Positions 35,941 to 46,960 of a DNA stretch of 64,000 nucleotides are shown in pieces; within the stretch, counting starts at the first letter, position 1, and every line of letters begins with the position of its first letter. Both the position numbers and the translations under genes were made by a program. This stretch comes from Haematobia irritans. Lineage: Eukaryota; Arthropoda; Insecta; Diptera; Muscidae. Below the pieces are notes generated by a model. It was not told where the DNA came from, did not search any database, and saw only the letters and a list, made by a program, of their open reading frames with translations. The stretch covers positions 219,728,537 through 219,792,536 of the forward strand of contig NC_134397.1 of NCBI RefSeq assembly GCF_050003625.1, written 5' to 3'.

Positions 35941-38570
35941 GAAAAATTTTGCAAACACTTTCTATAGATATAACGTTTTGCAAAGATTTTCTATAGAAAT
36001 AAAATTTTGCATAAAATTTCTAAAGAAGTAACATTTTGCAAAATTTTTTTATAGAAAAAATATTTTGACAAAATTTTCTACAGAAATAAAATTTTGACAA
36101 AATTTTCTATGGAAAACAAAAATTTTGACAAAATTTTCTATGGAAAACAAAAATTTGACAAAGTTTTCTACTAAAATAAATTTTGACAAAATTTTCTATG
36201 GCAATAAAATTTTTACAAAAAATTTTCCTATAGAAATAAAATTTTGCAAAAAATTTCTATAGGAATAAAATTTTGAAAAAATTTTTAGTAAAAATAAAAT
36301 TTTGACAACATTTTTGTAGGGAAATAAAATTTTGAGAAAAAAATCTATAGAAATAATAAGAATAAAATTCTTACAAAAATTTTTCCTATAGAAATAAAAT
36401 TTTGCAAAAAAATTTTTATAGGAATAAAATTTTGAAAACATTTTCTGTAAAAATAAAATTTTGACAAAAATTTTTATGGAAATAAAATTTTGAAAAAAAA
36501 AAATTCTATAGAAATAGAAATAATAAGAATAATAAAATAATTTTCTATTGACAAAATTTTCTATAAAAATAAAATTTTGACACAATGTTCTATTGAAATA
36601 AAAAGTTGAAAAACTTATTTTGACAAAATTTTCTACAGAAATAAAATTTTGACAAAATTTTCTATGGAAAACAAAAATTTTGATAAAATTTTCTATGGAA
36701 ACCAAAAATTTGACAAAGTTTTCTACCAAAATAAATTTTGACAAAATTTTCTATGGCAATAAAATTTTTACAAAAAATTTTCCTATAGAAATAAAATTAT
36801 GCAAAAAATTTCTATAGGAATAAAATTTTGAAAAGATTTTCTGTAAAATAAAATTTTGACAAAATTTGTGTAGGGAAATAAAATTTTGAGAAAAAAATCT
36901 AGTTCTATAGATTTAAGATAAGAGTAATAATATGGCAATAAAATTTTTACAAAAATTTTTCCTATAGAAATAAAATTTTGCAAAAAAATTTTTATAGGAA
37001 TAAAATTTTGAAAACATTTTCTGTAAAAATAAAATTTTGACAAAAATTTTTATGGAAATAAAATTTTGAAAAAAAAATTCTATAGAAATAGAAATAATAA
37101 GAATAATAAAATAATTTTCTATTGACAAAATTTTCTATAAAAATAAAATTTTGACACAATGTTCTATTGAAATAAAAAGTTGAAACACTTATTTTGACAA
37201 AATTTTCTACAGAAATAAAATTTTGACAAAATTTTCTATGGAAAACAAAAATTTTGACAAAATTTTCTATGGAAAACAAAAATTTGACAAAGTTTTCTAC
37301 CAAAATAAATTTTGACAAAATTTTCTATGGCAATAAAATTTTTACAAAAAATTTTCCTATAGAAATAAAATTTTGCAAAAAATTTCTATAGGAATAAAAT
37401 TTTGAAAAGATTTTCTGTAAAATAAAATTTTGACAAAATTTGTGTAGGGAAATAAAATTTTGAGAAAAAAATCTAGTTCTATAGATTTAAGATAAGAGTA
37501 ATAATATGGCAATAAAATTTTTACAAAAATTTTTCCTATAGAAATAAAATTTTGCATAAAATTTCTATAGGAATAAAATTTTGAAAACATTTTCTGTAAA
37601 AATAAAATTTTGACAAAATTTTTTATGGAAATAAAATTTTGAAAAAAAAAAAAATTCTATAGAAATAGAAATAATAAGAATAATAAAATAATTTTCTATT
37701 GACAAAATTTTCTATAAAAATAAAATTTTTACACAATGTTCTATTGAAATAAAAAGTTGAAAAACTTATTTTGACAAAATTTTCTACAGAAATAAAATTT
37801 TGACAAAATTTTCTATGGAAAACAAAAATTTTGACAAAATTTTCTATGGAAAACAAAAATTTGACAAAGTTTTCTACCAAAATAAATTTTGACAAAATTT
37901 TCTATGGCAATAAAATTTTTACAAAAAATTTTCCTATAGAAATACAATTTTGCAAAAAATTTCTATAGGAATAAAATTTTGAAAAGATAAAAAAATAACA
38001 TTTTGACAAAATTTGTGTAGGGAAATAAAATTTTGAAAAAAAAATCTATAGAAATAATAAGAATAATAATATGGCAATACAATTTTTACAAAAATTTTTC
38101 CTATAGAAATAAAATTTTGCAAAAAATTTCTATAGGAATAAAATTTTGAAAACATTTTCTGTAAAAAAAAAATTTTGACAAAATTTTCTGTAAAAATAAA
38201 ATTTTGACAAAAATTTTTATGGAAATAAAATTTTGAAAAAAAAAATCTATAGAACTAAAAATAATAAGAATAATAAAATAATTTTCTATAGAAATAAAAT
38301 TTTGACAAAATTTTCTATAAAAATAAAATTTTGACACAATGTTCTATTGAAATAAAAAGTTGAAAAACTTTTCAATAGATATATAATTTTGACAAACTCT
38401 TCTATAGAAGCAACATTCTGCAAATATTTTAAAAATAAATAAATTAAAATAAAAATAAATAAAAAGCTAAATACAATTTTGACAACATTTTCTATCGCAA
38501 TAAAATTTTGACAACAATTTAGACAAAATTTTCTATCGTAATAAAATTTTGACAAAATTTTCTATACACG
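35941..38570 (-). repeat. 29-bp array organised as a higher-order repeat of about 575 bp
   Basis: Inverse-orientation units (AAATAAAATTTTGACAAAAT, then TTTCTATGG variants) form a larger period. GACAAAGTTTTCTAC occurs at about 36157, 36712, 37286 and 37863, spaced 555, 574 and 577 bp. Non-unit markers (ATAGAAATAATAAGAATAAT, GGAAAACAAAAATTTG, GTGTAGGGAAATAAAATT) repeat in register. The copies are very similar, pointing to recent duplication. The serial minus-strand ORFs beginning MSKFILVENF are this repeat translated. Confidence 0.85.
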
Positions 38571-38990
38571 GACGAAAAAGACTGCTTTTTATATGTTTGG
38601 GTGTAATAATTATATGTTTGGAACTAAAATTTTTAATATTTTTAAGTGCAAGTATATAATGTTCATAAACTAGCATAACATGTTTGGGACATATATGTTA
38701 ATATGTTAGAACATATTATGTTTGGGACACAAAATGTTTATAAATATAATATGCGTGGATTCAAACATATTTTAATTTAGAAATAGCCTATAAACATATA
38801 TGTGTTTGGAAAGAGAGACACACAAAGAAAATTTCATGAAATTTTTTTTTCTACCAGTGTATGTCCTAAGGTGTAACATAATATGTTTGAACAATACAAA
38901 CAATATTTTGTTTGGACCAATCCTGCAAATATATATGCTTGAAGCAAAATGTGTTTGGGGTATATGTTACAGAAGCGATTTTTTTTGAGG
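38571..38990. mobile_element. Inserted MITE-like element with ATATGTTTGG repeats
   Basis: The array stops at CTATACACGGACGAAAAAGACT and resumes at GATGTAGAAATAAAATT. Inside, variants of ATATGTTTGGGA recur about ten times on the same strand. The outermost 35 bp at each side are weakly inverted to each other (AAAAAGACTGCTTTTTATAT against AAAAAATCGCTTCTG). No coding sequence is present. It looks like a non-autonomous element with subterminal repeats, class unknown. Confidence 0.55.
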
Positions 38991-39921
38991 ATGTAGAAAT
39001 AAAATTTTGACAAAATTTGCTATAAAAATAAAATGTTAGCAATATTTTCTATAAAAATAAAAAATTAGCAATATTTTGTATAAAAATAAAATTGTAGCAA
39101 TATTTTCTAAGAATAAAATTTTGGCAATTATTTTTTTTATAGAAATGCAAATAAATTTTCCCAAAAATTTTTTATAGAAATAAAATTTTGCAAAAATTTT
39201 CTGTAAAAATAAAATTTTAACAAAATATTCTACAGAAATAAAATTTTGAAAAAAAAAATCTATTGAAATACAATTTTGAAAAAATCTTCTATAGATATAT
39301 TACTCTGACAAATTTGGCAAACATTTAAAATTTTTTATAATAATGATAATAAAAAAAATAAATAAAATTTTTACAACATTTTCTATAGAAATAAAATTTT
39401 GACACAATGTGCTATCGTAATAAAATTTTAATAAAATTGTCAATATAAATAAAATTTGACAAAAATTCTACAGAAATAAAATGTTGGCGAAATTTTCTAT
39501 AAAAATAAAATTTTGGCAATATTTTTATGAAAATAAAATTTTGCCAGAATTTTATTTAAAAATAAAATTTTGGCAAAGTTCTCTATAGATAAGTATATTT
39601 TTATACAATTTTGTATAGAAATGAAATTTTGCAAAAATTTTCTAAGCAAATAAATTTTTGCAAAGAATTTTGTATAGATATACAATGTTGCAAAAAATTT
39701 CTATAGAAGTAAAATTTTGCAAATATTTTCTATAGAAATAAAAATTTGCAAAAATATTCTATAAAAATAAAATTTTGCGAAAAAAAAATTCTATAGAAAA
39801 AAAATTAACAACATTTGCTATAGAAATAAAATTTTGCAAGGAAATGTTATATAAATAAAAAGTTGGCAAAATTTTCTATAAAAATAAAATTTTGACAAAT
39901 TAAAATTAAGATTTTTTAAAT
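38991..39921 (-). repeat. 29-bp array, continuation (diverged)
   Basis: These are inverse-orientation units with more substitutions (TTGGCAATATTTT and GCAAAAATTTTCTATAG forms). It runs into the cap at 39922. The ORF at 39497-39685 is a repeat product. Confidence 0.8.
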
Positions 39922-39985
39922 GGTAGATTTGTAGAAATTTTCTGCAAATACTGGTAGTTTATTTTTGCTACCAGTGGCAACCGTG
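39922..39985 (-). repeat. Cap sequence of 29-bp-array element (second end type)
   Basis: It ends in CTGGTAGTTTATTTTTGCTA, then CCAGTGGCAACCGTG. The reverse complement starts CACGGTTGCCACTGGTAGC and leads into a plus-type array, as at 61617. The outer 12 bases match the other caps, while the inner part differs from the 5945 and 14636 type. It may be the opposite end of the same element. Confidence 0.6.
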
Positions 39986-41026
39986 GGTGAGTTACGATGA
40001 AGATAAGAAAAACGAAACCCTGCTTTATGTCTAGGCAGAATCAAACTTTCAGTAGAAATTTATTTGGTTGTGTTTGAATAGTTCAATTACGACTAAGACG
40101 TAATATTTTAATTAACTTAATTGACTCATTTAGTGTAATTAATTTTCATGATCAAGGTAATGAAATCATTGCATTTTTAAATATCCTTTAAAATCATTTC
40201 AAGTATTCCGAGTTCCTCCATAAACTCGCTATCGAAGCGCCACTTTTATTATTCCAACTACCATTGGTTTTATTTCACCTGTCTCAACATACGTGCAGTT
40301 CGCCCATCCCATTTTAAAGGAGCTTATCATTAAGTTGTTTTTCTCTAAATTTTCATTTCCACACACACGCACTCACCAGCAATGAATTTGCCTTTGAAGA
40401 AATTCCTTCCATGGGAAAAAGTTCTTCAAAGGTACCATTTTATAGTTGCATGTTCACTTTCGTGCACTGGGGGGACTCATCATTTTTCATGTTTGCCTTT
40501 TTATTTCTGTCTGCTGCACTCCTTAGATGGTTGCTAAAGATTCTTAAGAAGAATTTACAATATTTAAAGAAGGCAGAGAAAAGAAAACGAGAAGCATAAC
40601 CATCTTGTGATACTTCTCAAGAAAAGCTTATCCATGGTAGGAATGTCGTTTCCCTTTTTTTCTTTGTATTTGTGTTTGTTATCCTTATGGTCCTTGAATA
40701 AACTGTATTCTAATAGTAATTTCCTTATACATCCTGTTCAACTTCCTTTGAAGCAATTTTATTGCATTGTCTTGCGACGTCTCTCCCTCTATTTCAGTAT
40801 GCTTCTCCTTCTTGTCTTATTGTTAAACTTTTATTATTGCTGCTCTTGTGTTTTACTGATACTTGTTTATTTCAAACTCATGCATTTTTATAAACTCAGA
40901 AAAAAAAGATGAAAATAAATATTACATTTTTGCAAATTTAAATTTTTGCAAATGTTCGCCTATTCGACTGTTTTAAAATTGTGAACGTGAAAACACCCAT
41001 ATATGAAATATCAATGAATGTTCTTG
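39986..41026. other. Unique DNA, pyrimidine-rich, no convincing gene
   Basis: This is a more complex segment. The ORFs at 40411-40599 (62 codons) and 40607-40912 (101 codons, Leu/Phe/Tyr-rich) owe their hydrophobic character to T-rich DNA. They have no conserved domain I know, no stop-free neighbours and no clear splice structure. I consider them non-coding but cannot exclude a short membrane peptide. Confidence 0.4.
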
Positions 41027-44000
41027 ATTTTATAAATGGTCGTCCCGATTACCACTTGCTCCGATCTATAATGCATGACTATAGACAATTTTGCCCAAAT
41101 TTTACTTGTAAAGAAAGAAATGTTTTCAACATTTTATTGCTATAGAATATTTTGTCAACATTTTATTTCTATAGAAAATATTGTCAAAATTTTATTTCTA
41201 TAGAAAATATTGTCAAAATTTTATTTCTATAGAAAATTTTGTCAAAATTTTATTTCTATAGAAAATTTTGCCAAAAATTTCGTTTCTATATAAAATTTTG
41301 TCAAAATGTTGTTTCTATAGAAAATTTTTGCAAAATTTTATTTCTATAGAAATTTTGGCAAAATTTTATTTCTATAGAAATTTTTGTCAAAATTTTATTT
41401 CTATAGAAATTTTTGTCAAAATTTTATTTCTATAGAACAATTTTATCAAAATTATTATTTTTATAGAAAATTTTGTTAAAATTTCATTTCTATAGAAAAT
41501 TTTTGTAAAATTTTTTTTCTATAGAAAATTTTAGCAAAATTTTATTTCTGTAGAATTTTTTGGCAAAATTTTATTTCTATAGAAATTTTTGGCAAAATTT
41601 TATTTCTATAGAAAATTTTTGCAAAATTTTATTTCTATAGAAAATGTTTGCAAAATTTTATTTCTATAGAAATTTTTGTCAGAATTTTATTGCTTTAGAA
41701 AATTTTGTCAAAAATTCATTTCTATAGACAATTTTGTGAAAATTGTATTTCTATAGAAAAGTTTTGCAAAATTGTATTTCTATAGAAAATTTTGTCAAAA
41801 TCAATAGAAAATTTTACCAAAAATTTTGTTTCTTTATAAAATTTTGTCAAAATGTTGTTTCTTGGTTCTATAAATGGTCGTCCCGATTACCACTAGCTCC
41901 GATATATAATGCATGACTATAGACAATTTTGCCCAACTTTTACTTGTAAAGAAAATTCTGTCAAAATTTTATTATATAGAAGATTTTGTCAAAATTTTAT
42001 TTCGATAGAAAATTTTGTTAAAATTTTATTGCTATAGCAAATTTTTTCAACATTTTATTGTTATAGAAAATGTTGTCAAATTTTCATTTCTATAGAAAAT
42101 GTTTGCACAATTTTATTTCTATAGAAATTTTTGGCAAAAATTTATTACTATAGAAACTTTTGACAAACTATTATTTCTATAGCAAATTTTTTCAAAATTT
42201 GATTTCTATAGAAAATTTTAGCAAAATTTTATTTCTGTAGAAATTTTTGGCAAAATTTTATTTCTATAGAAAATTTTGTCAGAATTTTATTGCTTTAGAA
42301 AATTTTTTCAAAAATTTATTTTTATAGCAAATTTTGTCAAAATTTTATTTCTATAGAAAATTTTTGCAAAATTGTATTTCTATAGAAAATTTTGTCAAAA
42401 TTGTATTTCTATAGAAAATTTTACCAAAAATTTTGTTGTCAAAATTTTGTTTCTATAGAAAACTTTTGCAAAATTTTGTTGCTATAGAAAATTTTGTCAA
42501 AATTTTATTTCTATAGAAAGTTTTGTCAAAATTTTATTTCTATAGAAAATTTTGTCAAAATTTTATTTCTATATAGAAAATTTTGTCAAAATTTTATTTC
42601 TGTAGAATTTTTTGGCAAAATTTTATTTCTATAGAAATGTTTCTCAACATTTTATTTCTATATAAATTTTTGGCAAAATTTTATTTTTATAGAAAATTTT
42701 CGCAAAATGTTATTTCTATAGAAAATTTTTGCAAAATTTTATTTGTATAGAAATTTTTGGCAAAATTTTATTACTATAGAAATTTTTGGCAAAATTTTAT
42801 TTCTATAGAAATTTTTGGCAACATTTCATTTTTATTGAAAATTTTTGCAAAATTTTATTTCTATAGTTAATTTTGTCAAAATTTTATGTCTATATATAAT
42901 TTTGTCAAAATTTTATTTCTATAGAAATTTTTGTCAAAATTTTATTTCTATAGACAATTTTGCCAAAATTTTTGTTTCTATATAAAATTTTGTCAAAATG
43001 TTGTTTCTATACAAATATTTTTGCAAAATTTCATTTCTATAGAAGTTTTTGGCAAAATTTTATTTCTATAGAAATTTTTGGCAAAATTTTGTTAGAATTT
43101 TATTGCTATAGAAAATTTTGTCAAAATTTTATTTCTATAGAAAATTTGATCAAAATGTTATTTCTATAGAAAATTTTGCCAAAAATTTTATTTCTATAGA
43201 AAATTTTTTCAACATTTTATTTCTATAGAAAATTTTGTCAACATTTTATTTCTATAGAAATTTTTAGCAAAATTTTATTACTATAGAAAGTTTTGGCAAA
43301 ATTTTATTTCTATAGAAAATTTTTGCAAAATTTTATTTCTGTAGAAAATTTTGTTAGAATTTTATTGCTATAGAAAATTTTGTTAGAATTTTATTGCTAT
43401 AGAAAATTTTGTCAATATTTTATATCTATAGAAAATTTTTTCAAAATTCTATTTCTATAGAAAATTATGTCAAGATTTTATTTCTACAGAAAATTTTTGC
43501 AAAATATTATTTCTATAGAAAATTTTGTCAAAATTTGATTGCTATAGAAAATTTTTGCAAAATTTTATTTCCATAGAAAATTTTTGCAAAATTTTATTTC
43601 TATAGAAAATTGTGTTAAAATTTTGTTAGAAATTTTGCCAAAATTTTATTGCTATAGAATATTTTGTCAAAATTTTATTTCTATAGAAAATTTTGTCAAA
43701 ATTTTATTTCTATAGAAAATTTTGTCAAAATTTTATTTCTATAAAAATTTTGTAAAAATTTTATTTCTGTAGAAAATTTTTGCAAAATTTTATTTCTATA
43801 GAAAATTTTTGCAAAATTTTATTTCTATAGAAAATTTTGTCAAAATTTTGTTGCTATAGAAAATTTAGTCAAAATTTTATTTCTACAGAAAAATTTGTCA
43901 AAATTTTATTTCTACAGAAAAATTTGTCAAAATTTTATTTCTACAGAAAATGTGGTCACAAATTTATTTCTTGGAAAATTATGTCAAAATTTTATTTCTA

Positions 44001-44455
44001 TCGAAAATTTTTCCAAAATTTTATTTCTATAGAAAATTTTTCCAAAATTTTATTTCTATAGAAAATTTTGTCAAAATTTTACTGCTATTGAAAATTTAGT
44101 CAAAATTTTATTTCTATAGAAAATTTTGGCAAAATTTTATTTCAATAAAAAATTTTTGCAAAATTTTATTTCTAAAGGAAATTTTTGCAAATGTGTATTT
44201 TTTTTAATAAATTAGCTCAAAATTTTATTTCTATAGAAAATTTTTGCAAAATTTTTGTTAAAATTTTATTTCTATAGAAAATTTTGTCAAAATTGTATTG
44301 CTATATAAAATATTGTCAAAATTTTATTGCTATAGCAATTTTGTCAAAATTTTATTTCTATAAAAAATTTTGTGAACATTTTATTGCTATAGAAAATTTT
44401 ATTTCTATAGAAAACTTTTGCAAAAATGTATTTCTATAGAAAATGTTGCCAAAAA
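41027..44455 (+). repeat. 29-bp array (GTC / TTGCAAAA variants) with duplicated left border
   Basis: The unit is CTATAGAAAATTTTGTCAAA, then ATTTTATTT. The border sequence AAATGGTCGTCCCGATTACC, then GCTCCGAT and GCATGACTATAGAC occurs at 41035 and again at about 41873. This is a direct duplication of about 840 bp that includes array units. Units at 43.6-44.1 kb are nearly uniform. The ORFs at 42960-43169 and 43837-44061 are repeat products. Confidence 0.88.
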
Positions 44456-44462
44456 TATAAAA

Positions 44463-44935
44463 CCTACACTGAAAAAAAAGCATGCCCGGTTCCAAAGATT
44501 TTGTCTTTACGTTAACAATTTTGGTATTGATTCAGAGCCAAAGAAGCGGAGAATTCAAGTAAGGATACTTTTAAGACACAATTCTCTTTTAAATTTGGGT
44601 TTTGTGTACTTGATTGTAGGAAGCAAATTTTAATTGTTCGCTGTTTCAACTTTTTTTCTTCATATGCTATCAAAGTCCTTTAAAAACAATTTAACGACAA
44701 CTTTATTTTCCAAATTCAGACATGAATTCCAGTAGAAATTATGATATGTTTCAAGTAAAAAAAAGTCTTTAAAAATAAAGTGCTGAAAAACATGTCCTAT
44801 TTTTAAACGATGTTTTTGCTTTGTAGTCAAGATGCAAAAAGACAATAAATTTAAAGACAATTTTATTAATTTTACAGAATTTTTCTGGATTATTAAAGCC
44901 ATGTTGTCCTTAGCCCAAAAAAGTTTTCTTTCGTG
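44463..44935 (+). mobile_element. MITE (CACTGAAAAA...CCGGTTCC family), inserted in the array
   Basis: It starts ACACTGAAAAAAAAGCATGC, CCGGTTCCAAAGATTTTGTC and includes AAGACACAATTCTCTTTTAA, blocks also present at 9441-9535 (inverse). It ends about TTTTCTTTCGTGTTATG before array units return. No ORF is credible (44418-44633 and 44660-44902 are not conserved). Exact ends and target duplication are not resolved. Confidence 0.6.
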
Positions 44936-44939
44936 TTAT

Positions 44940-45115
44940 GATACCCATTATTTCTATAGAAAATTTGTCAATTTTTTATTTCTATAAACAACGTTGTCAT
45001 CATTTTATTTCTATAGAAAATTTTGTCAACATTTTATTTTTATAGAATTTTTTTTCAAATTTTTTAATTTTATAGAAAACTTTTGCCAAATTTATTTTAA
45101 TAGAAAACTATTGCG
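44940..45115 (+). repeat. 29-bp array, short continuation
   Basis: About six units of ATTTCTATAGAAAATTT type follow the MITE, then the array stops at ACTATTGCGGATGACG. Confidence 0.75.
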
Positions 45116-45960
45116 GATGACGTTTTTGTGAAAACTGCCACTAAAACTGTCTTCCATGGTGATTATCCTTTTTTTTTTGAGTGTATGAGTATATAAAAAA
45201 ATTGTAAGCCTTGCTTCGCAAGATAAAGTCGATTAAAAATTCAGTGAATTATAAAATGGCTTAAAACATACAAGAAAATATCGCAACTTTCTGCGATTCA
45301 CTTAGCGATATTAACAACTAACAGTAAATAGTTTAATATTTTCCGAAAAAATATTGTTAGTTATCTCTCTTTGTATTCTCTTTGTGTACCCTTTATTATT
45401 TCTATGATGGTTTTCTATTGGGTTTGGTATCATGTTTATCTTCAGTTCAAGTGTCCTCTTAAGATGGGCATAGCCCAATGCAATAACTTTCTTCTATTGT
45501 CATTCCTTGGCATCTATATAGAGTTTTATGTGTTTTTGGGGTGTGTGGGAAGGGTTTTAATGCAACAATTTTTATCCATAAATTATTCTCGTTGTTACTC
45601 CCTGCTCATCTATTTCATATCCTTTTATTTGGTTTCTGGTTGCATTTTCAGTTTCAGTTTGCTTCGTTTAATGTATCCTTTCGGTATAATTAAGTTCTTG
45701 TGTTATGGGTTTTATTTTTCTTTTGGTTAGAGAATGAGATGGTGTTCAAAGCCATAGATAAATCGAAGAGGGAATAGTCGGGAAAGTTTAATGTCAGTTT
45801 TTTGTTGTTGTTAGAATATTGCATGAATACATAGGTCCTGCTTATCAGAGAGGAAAGGTTTTATAGATGCCGCTTGAAATATTTTAGTTAAATGTAAGCA
45901 ATAAAATTGCATTTTTTTACAAAACCTTACATATTTTTTGGTCTTATACAAAATCTCTAT
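45116..45960. other. Unique T-rich DNA, no convincing gene
   Basis: The 119-codon ORF at 45371-45730 is rich in Phe, Leu, Tyr and Ser because the DNA is T-rich. It shows no family motif. Nothing else is recognised. Confidence 0.4.
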
Positions 45961-46320
45961 AAATTTTTGTCAAAATTTTATTTCTATAGAAAATATTGTC
46001 AAAATTTTATTTCTATAGAAAATTTTGTCAAAATTTTATTTCTATAGAAAATTTTGTCAAAATTTTATTTCTGTGGAAAATTTTGTCAAAATTATATTTC
46101 GATATAAAATTATGTCAAAATTTTATTCCTATGGAAAATTTTGTCAAAATTTTATTTCTATAGAAGATTATGTCAAAATTTTATTTCTATAGACAATTTT
46201 GTCAACATTTTATTTCTATCAAAACTTTTCTCAAATTTTTATTTCCATAGAAAAATTTATCAATTTTTTTTTCCTATAAAAAATTTTCTCAAAATTGTTT
46301 TTCTATAGAAAATGTTCCCT
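45961..46320 (+). repeat. 29-bp array, short block
   Basis: About twelve near-uniform units (TCAAAATTTTATTTCTATAG) are present. It faces the opposite-orientation array that starts at 46961, only about 640 bp away. Confidence 0.85.
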
Positions 46321-46960
46321 GGTTTTTCGGCAAAAATGGACATGTCGGACATGCTATTGTGAGTGGTACTCACCCATTTCGTTTCCGGTTGTCTTCGAAG
46401 AGATCAGGAAAACCAACGGTTGAAGACCGATCACTGTTCAAAAACTGAATTTTTTCATCATTCCTAGCATTGATTTGATGGATAATCTACCGTATAGTTC
46501 TGACTATACGAATTACATATTTGATTTTCGTACGTAAAAAAAAAATAAAGGTCATTGTTTTTCGACATCTGGAGAAGCGGTTGATGCGTTTGGAATGCAT
46601 TTTTCGGAGATACATCAATCATAGTGGCAAAAATGCTTCGGCTATTGACAAAGGTGTATAGATTTTAATGGGAAATATTTAGAGAACAAAAATATTTGTT
46701 TTTGTTCTCTAATCTCGAAATATAAAAAGGCAACACTCGTATTCGAAACAATCAAAAATTTGATGATATCAAAGATTATATTTTTAAAGCGCGAATGCAT
46801 ATCTTTGCATTAAGGACGATAGGCTTTACTACCAAAGCATACGTTTTTAAGGGAAAAACTACACTTTAAAATTTAATGAAAACATTTTTAATGAAAGGAG
46901 CCTTAAGTCATCTAAATATTTTTGGTAAATTTTTTCCACTTCAATTAAGAGAAAATAATT
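46321..46960. other. Unique spacer between opposing arrays
   Basis: This is more complex sequence with no long ORF. It contains the hairpin at 46679-46712. GGAGAAGCGGTTGATGCG and GGAATGCATTTTTCGG look like decayed gene or element sequence but match nothing I can name. Confidence 0.4.
46679..46712. repeat. 14-bp perfect inverted repeat, 6-nt loop
   Basis: TTAGAGAACAAAAA, TATTTG, TTTTTGTTCTCTAA. The stem is perfect. It could form a hairpin in RNA or single-stranded DNA, and the arm resembles a hormone-receptor-like AGAACA half-site pair only superficially. Confidence 0.8.

Noticed and set aside
36196..38555. Series of ORFs of up to 182 codons (FYFYRKFCQNFISIEN-type proteins)
   Set aside because: They are translations of the 29-bp unit, which cycles through all frames every 87 bp. 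The same peptide arises from every array and strand.
40411..40912. Two hydrophobic ORFs as membrane proteins
   Set aside because: Leu/Phe/Tyr richness follows from T-rich DNA. No domain, signal or splice context was seen.
45371..45730. 119-codon hydrophobic ORF
   Set aside because: Same reason: composition explains it and there is no recognisable family.
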